Below, piece after piece: positions 1 to 10,725 of a DNA stretch of 64,000 bases. The translations under genes were made by a program, and so were the position numbers. Location: assembly GCF_900005765.1 (NCBI RefSeq), contig NC_041692.1, positions 186,001 to 250,000 on the forward strand, read 5' to 3'. The stretch is from Plasmodium relictum. Its lineage: Eukaryota; Apicomplexa; Aconoidasida; Haemosporida; Plasmodiidae. Position 1 is the first letter of the stretch. Each line of letters begins with the position of its first letter. The notes beneath the pieces were generated by a model. The model was not told the origin of the DNA, made no database searches, and saw nothing but the letters and a program-made list of their open reading frames with translations.

Positions 1-86
1 AAAGAAATATATATATATATATATATATTTATACTTTATGTTTATATAACTAATATAATATTTATTTCTACAGTAAAAAATATTAC

Positions 87-149
87 TTGATTTTTTTGCT
101 CAGATTCAACAATTTTAGTAATGACACTTATTCCATTATTATTTGCCAT
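87..149 (-). CDS. First coding exon of a gene running off the left edge; probable V-type proton ATPase subunit H
   Basis: A start codon at 147-149 opens 21 codons (MANNNGISVITKIVESEQKNQ minus the last residue or so of context) that end at a CAA|GTAATA donor in phase 0; positions 1-86 are then intron and the next exon lies outside the window. The peptide is too short for a firm assignment. The run of hydrophobic residues followed by ESEQKNQ is compatible with the first helix of V-ATPase subunit H, and from memory the P. falciparum gene in this syntenic place is annotated as that subunit. Subunit H is a peripheral regulator that couples the V1 ATPase sector to the membrane V0 sector. Subunit G, whose N-terminus is also a short Glu-rich helix, is the other candidate. 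Exon seen directly; product is inference. Confidence 0.45.
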
Positions 150-1235
150 TTTTTTTAATTATTACTAAAAAAAAAATATATATATATATATAAAAGAAGG
201 GAATAATTACAATAAAATATTCTAAATTTAGATAATTTCATAAGTAAAAAAATAAAAGTTTAAAAAAAAAAAAAATTACTTAAAATAAACAAGGCATCGC
301 GATTAATAAAAATAAACAATTTCTCTTTTAAATTAGAATTTAATTAAATGCGTCATAAAACAAAAAAAAAATATATATATAATAATAATATTAATAATAA
401 TATAAACAAATAAAGAAAATCAAATTTGTTTGGAAATAACAAATATATGAAGTAAAAATATTCTCTAATAAAAACACCAATTTTTTATTAAAATATTTTG
501 AATATTTTACACAATATATTAAACATATGTGTGTACTATAAAAAATGGAAAAAAATCTTGTCTGAAATAATACATATTAATCTTTGCATTAAAAAAAAAA
601 AAAAAAAAATGAAATGAAATATATATATACATAAGAAATAAATATAAACTTATTGGTACAAATAATATTTAAAAAAAAAAAAAATATAAACAGATAAAAA
701 GATATCTCCACAGTTAATTATTTCTACATATACATTTTTAACAGTTGAAGGCATTTCTTAAATATTATGTAATCATGTTTTCTTAACTATTTGCTAATTA
801 CATTTTTAAAACGCTTTTTTTCTTTTTAAGGAATACTTAGAGAAAGAATAAAAAAAATAAACTTTATAAATTGCATTTAAATATATTGTTTCGACGAATT
901 TTAATTTCTAAGTATTTTTTTGGTTAATACACAAATAAAGAGATAAATTAAGTTCGGTGAAAAAATTTTAAAGAAAAAAAAATTTTTACATAAATTTTAA
1001 AAAAATAAAAATGTTCAAGAAAATTAAAAAAAAAAAAAGAAGATTCCTAATTTTTTTTCATTAAAGATTCCTTTTTTTTTTTAATTTGAATATAATAAAA
1101 AAATGTATATATATAAATCAATAGTTTAACAAATAGTATAATTTAAAAATGATTTTACTTAAAAATATTAAATATACCTATGTAGCATAAGGAAATAAAA
1201 TCTTCTATGATATTATATTTTATTTTTTTTTTGAG
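150..1235. other. Intergenic AT-rich stretch
   Basis: Lies between the start of the left-edge gene and the last exon of the gene at 1236-2930, both on minus, so it should hold the promoter and 5' leader of the former and the 3' end of the latter. Many poly(A) runs and short (AT)n; stops in all frames. No RNA gene or further exon seen. Confidence 0.6.
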
Positions 1236-2930
1236 TTATCTCATCCACATATAATTCAAATTGTTCTTATTTTTTTCATTAATTACAACCTGTATAAAAT
1301 ACCTATGATAAAAAAAAAATACATAAATAAAATAGAGAAAATAATAAAAAAAAAATAATAAAGAAAACATGCAGTTAATATAAATAAAAAAAATGTGCTA
1401 GCATATGAGAAAAAAAGATAATTACAAATATAACTATATAAAAGCAATTTCCATAAATATAGGAAAAAAAAAAAATTTCAAGTATATATAGAAAAAAAAA
1501 TAAAAAATTTATATAATATAAAATTATAATAAGTAATATAAACAAAAAAGAATTAACTAAAAACTAATAAAATTAAGAAAATAAAGGTGTAAAGATGTAT
1601 GTTAGTAACTAAATGCACATATTGTAAAAATAAAATTTCAATTGTTAAATATTTTTATTTTTTCATTACTTATAGTGAGATGGCGCCTGTAAAATAAAGA
1701 ACCTATTTTTCTTTTTATAAGCTTGTATAGATCTTAAATAAAAAAAAAAAAATAAAATTATAATTATTGAAATTAATAATTAAAAATATAAAATGAATTC
1801 AAATAAAAAATTAAAATACTTAATAACTCTTCCCATGAATTGTGTTTCATTTAATTTAAGTAGGCTAAGAACATCCTTTAATATTTATAAACATAAAAAA
1901 AATACAAAAAAAAAAAAAAAATTAATGATATATATTTTAAGGAACAATAAAAAAAAAAAAAAAATTAAAAAGATAAAAATAAAAATAGAAAAAAAAGAAA
2001 GAGAAATGATTTTTCTATAGAAAGAATATAATTGAATTTTTAATTTCATTTATAAATGAGACTTTCAAAAAATTATGCAATAATTTGGTTAATAAAAATT
2101 ACTTGATAATTTTTCACATGAACAAATAGTTTTCCATAATGTGAAAAATTATTTATAGTAACTTTGTCATTATTTTTTTCATCATATTTATATAGTACTG
2201 TATAATTAGTTGATTTGTCTGAATTAACTTGTATAATTTTATTACATGTGTAATTTTCTAAAAATTCAACTAATTTTTCAGTAACACAATTAAAATGAAT
2301 ATTATTAAAATAAACATATGTAATAATATGTTCAATATCTTCAAGTTTTATATCTAATTGGTTAATAGAATATTTATTTATATTATCTATTATTTCTAAT
2401 GAACTATTTTTACTATTATCTCCTTCATAATTATTTTTTAAGTCACTTTCATTATCATTTTTTTTTTTTTCGTTTATAAAATTTATTTTTTCTTGGTCTT
2501 TTTCACTTGATTCATATTTAGTGCTATTTTCGCTATCTTTATTTTCTGAGTTTGCATTTTCTTTTACTTCACCTAAATTTTCTTTTATTTTATCTTTATC
2601 ATATTCATCATTTGAATATTCTTCTTCTTCACTTGATATATCTTCATCATCGCTACTCATCCATTCATATCTTTTTCTTTTTTTATTATTTTCATTATAT
2701 ATAACATCATTATTTATTTCATTTAAATTTACGTTTGATTCTTCATTTAAATTATTGTTATACAACTCTTTTTCTTCTTCTTTTATTCCTTCTTCAATAT
2801 TAGCTTTTTCATTTTCTTTTAAATCATTCAAGCATTCTAAATCAATTTCTTCTAAATCATCATCTAGTTCTTCTATCCATTTTTTTTTTTTTTTTTGTTG
2901 TGCTTCATTAGTTTTCCTTTTTCCTAGCAT
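1236..2930 (-). CDS. Conserved-looking protein of unknown function, four exons
   Basis: I do not recognise the family. Exon 1 (2103-2930) encodes 276 residues: a Lys-rich start, a long Asp/Glu/Asn-rich low-complexity region with the patch EWMSSDDED near residue 90, then an ordered part from about residue 185. Read without splicing it stops at 2073, but a CAA|GTAATT donor leads in phase to three short exons at 1820-1875, 1670-1732 and 1236-1302, with GT..AG borders and phases 0, 2 and 2. The model gives 337 residues. The added tail includes LLKLNETQFMGRVIKSI, then RFFILQAPSHYK, and ends NLNYMWMR. It is much less repetitive than the N-terminal half, which is why I trust the exons. The alternating hydrophobic pattern suggests a small beta-rich fold. 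Neighbour RED lies upstream on the same strand. Exons are read from sequence; the join is inference. Confidence 0.6.
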
Positions 2931-4153
2931 TTTTTTTTTCTCAAAATACTATATAAAATATATACAGTGAGTTTCTATTAAATTCATAATTATGTATAAA
3001 ATTAGTTTTAAAATTTTATAAAAAGTGAGAAAAAAAAAAAGAAAAAAAAAAGAAAAAAAAAAAGAATATTTAGAGAATTTAATAAAAAGAAAAAGAAAAT
3101 ATTTAATAATTTTTCTAAAAAGATCTTTAGTATTTGCTCATATATAAAAAGAATAAATGAAATAATTAAAATAAAATAAATAATGAAATATTATGCTTAT
3201 TGCTTAGTATTTAATATATTAAAAATCACAATTATGCAAATTGCCTTTTTTTTTAAAAGATATGGAGCTTATTTTTTTTTAAATAAATGAAAAAAAATAC
3301 ATATAACAAACTTTTTTAAAAATAGGATATATGCAATAAAATAATGTATCATTTAAAAATACAAATAGTGAAATTTTTTTTTAATTGCTTATATTTTTTA
3401 TTTTTTGCTACTCTTAATTTTTTTTTTTTTTTTTTCGTTTACACAGCATAAAAATGTTTTAATAAATTTTTTTCATCTGTTTTTTATGTTTTTATATTTT
3501 TTTTTTTTTTTTTTTTTATATACATTTTTATTATCTTATTACAACAAAATATCCTACACTTACAATTTATAATTTTTAATTAATATACGAAAATAATTTT
3601 TTGATAAAATTTAAAGATGAGAGATATTTGAAAGATATCTTACTTTGGTTTTCTTTTAATAACTATTTACTTAAATATTTTGTTAATTTTTTCAATTATA
3701 TCAAAAATGAAAATAAAGATTAGTCTTTATTTAGTTAAAAAAAAAAAAAAAATAGGATTAACATTTTTATATTTATAGTATTTATTTTTTTTGACATAAA
3801 AAGACTAAAAATAAAAAATTAATATTTAATTTAGAATAATTCAAAATAAAAAAAAATAAAAATTCCAAATATAATAATAAATCTTGAATGAATAGGATAA
3901 ATTTTTTAGAGTATAGAATTTCAAATGTTTTAGTTTTATTTGATAAAAAAAAAAAAAAATAAAATAAAAATAAAAATGTAGACAATGTTTTTCTTAGATA
4001 TAAAAGCTAATTTATTTTTTACTTGTTACAGTAATTTATTACAAAAAAAATTAATAATATCAATGGTATTCATTCAAATTAATTATAGTAAAATTTCATC
4101 GTTATATTCTTGCATATATTTATATATTTATTATTTTTTGTGATATATGTATA
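2931..4153. other. Intergenic AT-rich stretch
   Basis: Separates two minus-strand genes. Long T and A runs (for example near 3420 and 3495). An open frame at 3782-3985 on minus is a Phe/Leu-rich translation of poly(T) and is not a gene. Promoter of the gene at 1236-2930 is expected here; no recognisable motif found. Confidence 0.6.
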
Positions 4154-5479
4154 TTATTTTTTCCCGTATTTCTTTGAAATGATATCCAGATTATTATTTT
4201 CTCTTAATTTATTTCCTTTAGCACCAAGTTTATTTTTGATATTAATTTTATGATTTTTTAATTTTAATATTTATGCTTTTTATATATGATGAAATTTTAA
4301 AAAAATATTATACTAAAAAATATTATTTCAATAACCAGGATAACATTCTTCATAGGTGTCCGTAAAAATATTTTTAATTAAACTATTCTTTTTTTCATTT
4401 AAAAATTGATTATTCGTTTTAAAAGTGTTTTCAGAATCAAACAATTTTATGTTTTTTTCTGTATTTTTGTCTATTTTTGATAAGTTCTCTTTATTTATTT
4501 CATTCTTATTTTTTTTTATGTCCTCATTATCATTAACATTGATATTTATTTCTTTAATTTTATTTATATTACTATAATTATAGTTATTATCCATTATATT
4601 ACTACTATTTTCTATTTTTTTTAAATTTTTATCATATGTTTCATCATCATTTTTAAAGATATCAATATGCTCATCGGAAATTTGTTCTCCTTTTAAAAAG
4701 TTAGTCAAGGGTCTTTTTGATAATCTTTCATTTTTTTTTTTTTTTTTATTTTGCATATGCCATTTAAAACAAAGGTCGATTTCATTTAAGAAGGAATCTT
4801 TCATGTAATACGTATAATTAGTTTTTATATCATCCACATTATAAATATATTTAATTGGTATGTCATTTTTATCAATATTCATATCTATGTTATATTTATA
4901 ATTAAAAGAATGTATATTTTTATTAAAGTTCTTAAATTTCATATTATTCATAATATTATCAGAAATTTTTTCTATTTTTTTTTTAAAATTTATATGATGA
5001 GGATTCTCATATAAAAAGAAATATTTGTAAATGTATTTAGATTCGCTATTTAAAAAATTTGGAATTTGATTGGATGTGTTAATTTTATTTCCTTTTATTT
5101 TTTCTTTTTCTAAACTTATTTTATCAATTAACTTGTTTCTTACTTTATTTAATAATAAAAAATCAAGACCTTTTACTAAGTGCGTGTGTTCGATATCTCC
5201 TCCCATGTACTTTGATTCATCAATAGTATTATTTACATTGTTGTATAATACAGTGGCATCTTTCACATCTTTCATTATTCCTTTTCTCCTTTCTTCTGCT
5301 CTGTCTCTATACCTTTTCTCACTTTTTTCTTCATTTTTTTTTTTTTTTATTAAATATTTCTGTTTTCTTTTTAATTTCTTCTCTTCCTTTAACAATAATT
5401 TGTTTTCCTTTTCTTTCTTTTCTTTTTCATATTTATCAAAAATAAGGCGAAAATCATTGTTAGTTAATTCGGTAGACAT
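4154..5479 (-). CDS. RED/IK-like spliceosomal protein
   Basis: Related to RED (IK cytokine), a spliceosome B-complex component that works with SMU1 in pre-mRNA splicing in the nucleus. The hallmark is RYRDRAEERRKG at about residues 57-68, followed by GGDIEHTHLVKGLDFLLLNK at about residues 93-112, which match the conserved RED_N core. The first 60 residues are a Lys/Glu helix; the middle is Asn/Lys-rich. Exon 1 is 4336-5479. It ends YEECYPG, the same motif that closes the conserved block of animal RED, and the G codon is split by a donor GTTATT. A phase-matched exon at 4154-4215 (GNKLRENN... to KKYGKK) completes a 401-residue protein. Human RED is about 557 residues; the RED_C domain is not recognisable here. 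The last exon is less certain than the first because its acceptor has a weak pyrimidine tract. Confidence 0.75.
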
Positions 5480-6274
5480 TTTTTTAAAAAAAAAAGAATA
5501 TTAAAAAAGAAAAAAAAAAGATAAAATTATAGCAAGTTATTGAAATTATAATATTTTCAAGATACAAAAAATTGAAAAAAAAGGAAAATTTACAATAAAA
5601 TATTTAATATTAGTTTTATAAATAACGAATATAAAATATTAAAAAAAAAAAAAAAAAAAACCTTTTAAATGAACAAATATTTTCATTTAAAAACTTTAAA
5701 TATTTCAAAACAATCAAATTTCAAATAAAAAATCACTTTCGTTAATGAAATTAAAAGTTTAAAAATGTGATATTCAAATTCTAATTAGGAAATTTAAAAA
5801 TATATATTTAATTTATACTAAAGAAATAAATAATAGAAATTTATATCTAAATATTTGTGTTCTTAACTTTGTAAAAAAGAGAGTAATGAACAAAGTCTAA
5901 TTTTATATATAAACAATTAAAAAGGAAAAAATATGAAAAAAAAAAAAGATTTTATATATTTTAAATGAAAGTACTCAGTTGATTTAAAAAAAAAATTATA
6001 TATAGTCTTATCTTTATCATAAATGAACTAATAAAAAAAGAAATATTAAAGAAAAATTAAAAAAAAAAAAAAAATCTGGTTCTTAGAATAAAAAAAAACG
6101 GTATTAAATATATTTTTTTTTTTATAAATTATTATATACATACAAAAAAGTATACTTGAAAATGATTTTTGTTACTATATTTGTTTATTTTTATTAAAAT
6201 AATTTTTTTTTTTTTTGTTTTTGTAATTAAATTTTTTTCTTTTTCTTCTTTTTCTTCTTTTTCTTCTTTTTTTT

Positions 6275-6371
<97 letters not shown>

Positions 6372-6776
6372 CTTTTTTTTTTTTTTTTCCCCTCTTTTAT
6401 CATTATTTTATATTTTTTTTTCTCCTTTTTAAATATTTATTCAAATTAAACTAATTAAATGAAAATTTTTTAATTAATGACAGCTTATATATCTCAACCG
6501 TGTATTTAAATATATATTAAATTATTGATTTTTTTTTTCTTTTAAAGTTGCATTTAGAATTATTTTTCTCATTTTCTTTTACATTTTTCATATATTATTT
6601 ATAAGTTTTAAGAAGAAATAAGATATACGTAATATGTATATATATTTATATATAAATTTATTTTTAAATTTTAATTGATATTAAACTAATATGCTCGTAT
6701 ATATAAATTGAAAAGTGTTCATCTGATAAAGTGAATTTGTAAATATTAAAGAAAAAGCAAAACAAGAACATAAAAA
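5480..6776. promoter_or_regulatory. Divergent promoter region between the RED-like and U2B''-like genes
   Basis: About 1.3 kb between two divergently transcribed genes, so both promoters must lie here. It is A-rich on the RED side and contains one very long pyrimidine tract (6229-6395). No specific factor site can be named. Confidence 0.4.
6229..6395. repeat. Long poly-pyrimidine tract (T-rich with scattered C)
   Basis: Starts with repeats of tttttcttc and passes into almost pure T broken by single C residues, with one lone A near 6276. It lies about 380 bp upstream of the U2B''-like start. The Phe-rich open frame across it is an artefact of composition. Confidence 0.85.
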
Positions 6777-8775
6777 ATGAACAACAATTCAATGAATGAT
6801 ATAAGCAGAGCTAACATTCATGCTGGTTATAACGAACGCACTCATTATAAAAATGTTTTGTCTAATATTAATAATAGCAAACCTAATAAAGATATGCAAA
6901 ATCAAATGAATAATACAGAAAACATGGAAAAAATACATAATACAAATGCTGTAACATTAAATTCAAATTGCAATATTAATAATAAAATAAATAATTTTAA
7001 TAAAAGTTATATGAATTCACATCAAAATAATAATATGAATACTAACACTTTGAATCATGTGTCAAATACCAATTTTCATCAAGTTAAGAATTTACAAATG
7101 AATAATATTACAGCAAATTATAATCCGGCAAATAATATAAATCCTAACATTCAAAATAATGAAAGTTTTAACAATAAAGATATAAATCAAATGAATCCTT
7201 CAAATACAAATGATTCTAGCAATGCAAACAACACAATAAATGTGAACTCTTCAGGAAATACAAATAATTTAGTCTATATGAATAATACAAGCTATCCAAA
7301 CACTGCAGTAAATATAGACAATACCGGAAATTCTAATACAAATTCTGTAAATAATATGAATATTAGCAATAATTTAAATTATAATATAAACGCAAGTTAT
7401 AATATGCAAAATAAAATAATGACTAATACCAAACCAGTGTATAATCAATATCCGTTAAATATGAATACACCTATGAATATATATCAAAATAGTGATAACT
7501 TAAATAATCCAATGAGAATGCCTATGTATCATCCACAACCAAATATAATGTATAATACTATGAATTATATGAACAGTAAAGCTTATTTAAAACACTTGAA
7601 GTATAATAAAGTCATTACAGCAGATCCAAATATAAAGCCTAATGAAACAATTTATATAAAAAATTTAAATGATAGAATAAAACCAGAAGAAATGAAAAAA
7701 AACTTAAAGGAACTATTTAAACAATTTGGAATAATTAAAGATATAATTGTTATGAAATCTTTTTGGAGAAAAGGACAAGCATGGATAATTTACGATACAA
7801 TTGAAAGTTCAACAAAAGCTCTGAATGCAATGCAAGGATATTTCTTGTTTGGTAAAATATTACAAATAAATTATTCGCATAATAAAAGCGATATACATGC
7901 AAAAAAAGAAGGAACATTTATTGAGAGATCAAAGCAGCCTAAGAAACCTAAGCAAATTATTGAAAGAGAACAGAAACAAAAAGAAATTTTTGAAAAAATG
8001 CACAAGAATTATTTAGAAATGCAAATGAATAATTTTAAAATGAGCCATAATGAAGAGTCCAAAAAAAAAGATGAAAAAATTGATTTGAATCAAATGGACA
8101 AACAAACATTAATTGCAAAAGCTCAAGCAAAAGCATATGAAGAAAAAAGTAAAAAAAATGAGGATTTATCGAAAAACAATATATTTTCACCATATTACCC
8201 CATTAATACATGCCCTCCTGTTCAAAATAATGTTATAATACCTTATAAAATTCTATTTGTTGAAAATGTTGTGGAAAACGTTAACATTCAAGCTTTTAAT
8301 GATTTATTTAAGAGTTTTGCAGGATTTATTGAAGCTAGAATTATACCTCAAAGAAATGTAGCCTTTGTTGATTTTTCTGATGAAGGCACGGCAACATATG
8401 CAATGAAAGGTAATAATAAAGAAAATAAAATTATCATAAGAATATGTATTTTCCTATAATGCTATTACATCAATACATATAACTTTTTCGATATTGATAT
8501 ATAATTTAAAAATCTAAAAAAAAAAAAAAATAGTTATATAATGTTGAAGTACAAATTATACTTAAAAAAAGATATTGTTTATTATTTATATAATGATTAG
8601 AAAAAAAAAAGGAGAAAAAGATAAATATACTTAAATATAAATTTTAAAAACAAAAAAGCAAAAAAATATATGAATTCTTTTTATTTTATTTATATTTCCT
8701 TTCTTTTTTTTTTTAGTTTTGCAAAATTATGAATTACAAGGATCTAGATTAAAAATATCATATGCTAAAAGATAA
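6777..8775 (+). CDS. U2 snRNP B''/U1A-family RNA-binding protein, two RRMs, two exons
   Basis: A homologue of U2B''/U1A, which binds the U2 or U1 snRNA hairpin in spliceosomal snRNPs. RRM1 spans about residues 289-370, with RNP2 IYIKNL and RNP1 KGQAWIIY. RRM2 starts near residue 490 with ILFVENV and RNP1 RNVAFVDF. Exon 1 is 6777-8409; reading on would truncate RRM2 at 8459. A GTAATA donor after AAAG joins in phase to exon 2 at 8717-8775, which supplies VLQNYELQGSRLKISYAKR, the expected last strand of RRM2. Total 563 residues. Residues 1-285 are Asn/Met-rich low complexity, absent from animal U2B'' (about 225 residues). A charged linker separates the RRMs. From memory the P. falciparum syntenic gene is annotated U2B''. 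Convergent with RRP40, only 66 bp apart. Confidence 0.88.
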
Positions 8776-8841
8776 CTTATTTAAAGAGGAGTATTGATTA
8801 AAATAAAAATATCCCTTATTTATTTATACTTTCCATTTTTT

Positions 8842-10023
8842 CTATGTAGATTTTTTATTTAGATTATAAATAGATTTCCATAATAAGTCCATCTAAAAAA
8901 TAAAATAATAAAAAATAAATGTAAAAAATGATATGAACCGTTAATTTGAAGAGTCAAAAAAAAAAAAAAAAGATACAAAAAAGAATAAAAAAAAGCAAGA
9001 AAAAAAATTACATAAAACATATGAAAGTTTATTAGAACAAAAAAGTGAAAGAAAAAAAAAGAAAAAAAAAAAAAATATAAACATAAATAGGAGTATATAT
9101 TTTTCCAATAAAAATAACAAAAACAAAAAAACTTAATTTAAAAAAAAAAAAGAAAATAGTGAAATACCTGAGCTTTAGTTTTTCCAAATGAATGTTTCAG
9201 TGCACTATAAATCAAATTTGTTTCTAGAGGTTCATTTGATTTAATCCATATTCTAGTTAAAAAAAGAAAAGAAAAAAAAATATATATATATATAGGTACT
9301 ATTAATATAAATTAATTAAAGGAAGAGGAAACAAAAATAAATAAATAAAAATGAAAAAAAGAAATGCTTTTATCTGTCACATATAGATCAAATTTTTATA
9401 ATTTATAATTTTTTTTTTATGAACCTTCCATTATGCCCTATAGCTATTTCATAATTCATATCCTGACCAATTAAATCCAAAATATAACATTTATCTCCAA
9501 TTAAACTTTTTGAAAAAGAAATATTAACAGAAAATAAAAATCCATCTATTAACTCACCTAGATAATTTTCGTAATTTATCCATGATTTTACATCCGATGA
9601 ATTTATACAACTAGTTACTACACTATTATTATCTAAATTAATTTTTTCAACTATCATATATAGTAATGTACCATTCATTAAATTAGGAAAACTACTCTTT
9701 GTTGCATACTTAAATCCTTCAATCTTATGTATAATACAATCACAATTACAATTAATGTCCATTTGATAATAATCTAATTTTTTTGATTTTACTATTCCTA
9801 TTACTAAATCTCCCACTTTCGGAATATATTTATGACTAGTGTTCATAATATCATATTTATAAGGATAATATGGTGTTTTTAACATAATACCTGAACATTT
9901 ACTCCTATAAAAATTTTCATATTCACTATTATGAATTTTTTCAAAATTATTTTCATTAATTTTATTAAGTTTATCTTTTTCTATTCTAATATAATCTCCA
10001 CTTATTATAACATCATCTTCCAT
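8842..10023 (-). CDS. RRP40: Exosome complex component RRP40, three exons
   Basis: RRP40 is one of the three S1/KH cap proteins of the nuclear and cytoplasmic RNA exosome, guiding RNA into the 3'-5' decay channel. Exon 1 (9425-10023) holds an N-terminal beta-rich part and an S1 domain beginning KVGDLVIGIVKSK near residue 75. The KH part contains IGHNGRIWIKS, the GxNG signature of RRP40, and this motif is formed only when exon 1 is joined to exon 2 (9168-9252). Exon 3 (8842-8892) gives the last 16 residues, ending NLNKKST. All borders are GT..AG and the phases agree (2, 0), giving 244 residues, close to the usual 235-275. Start chosen at the only upstream ATG in frame. Head-to-head with UTP6 across about 700 bp. 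Confidence 0.9.
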
Positions 10024-10725
10024 TTCTTCTTTTCTTTTTCGATATTTAATGAAAATAGAAATATAATTATTTGTACCTTTTATATATTTGTATTGGTAAT
10101 TTTATAAATTATTCTTCATGAATACATAAATATGTTATAAAAAAAAATATTTATATATTTATGCATATAATGAGAAAAAATAGATTTATATTATACTTGT
10201 AAAACCACTGAAGAAAAGAAAAAAAAAAGTAAAATATATATATACGAATACTAATATACTGAATAAAAATCTTTTAACGTATCTTAAATAACACTTTTTA
10301 AAATGTATTAATATAAAATTATATTTTCGTTTATATATATTTTTAATTAACCGTAACGTTTTTTATATTTCGTATGAATTTTTTTTTTTTAGAAACTTAT
10401 TTTTAACATCAAATTTTTAAAATTAAAAAAATTAATTTTAAATTAATTTTTTTTTTTTTTCATATATAATTTAAAAATATGAAAAAAAAAAAATAATGAA
10501 AAGGATAAAAAAATAAAAAAAATTGTAATAAAACATATAGATAATTTATAATCAACAATTAAAAATTGTTAAAATTATTTCTTTATATATTATTTGTTAA
10601 TAATTTTATATATATATATATATTTTAGCTTTCTATAAAATGCCATTTTTTATGGTAATCTATGTTTGACATTTTTTTTTTATTTTTACTTTTGTCATTT
10701 GATTATAATTAATATAATAAAGAAA
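10024..10725. promoter_or_regulatory. Divergent promoter region RRP40 / UTP6
   Basis: About 700 bp between two divergent genes, so it should carry both promoters. A/T homopolymers and a (TA)n patch near 10608-10624; no recognisable element. Confidence 0.4.

Noticed and set aside
1793-2020. 75-codon plus-strand open frame
   Set aside because: It lies antisense to an intron and exon of the four-exon gene and is mostly poly-Lys from A runs.
3782-3985. 67-codon Phe/Leu-rich minus frame
   Set aside because: Translation of T-rich intergenic DNA; no family pattern or exon signals.
6169-6432. 87-codon poly-Phe plus frame
   Set aside because: Simply the long pyrimidine tract read as codons.
10666-10725. 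20-residue upstream extension of UTP6
   Set aside because: The extra codons begin with TTG, not ATG, and encode Phe/Ile-rich leader sequence; the family match begins at the ATG at 10726.
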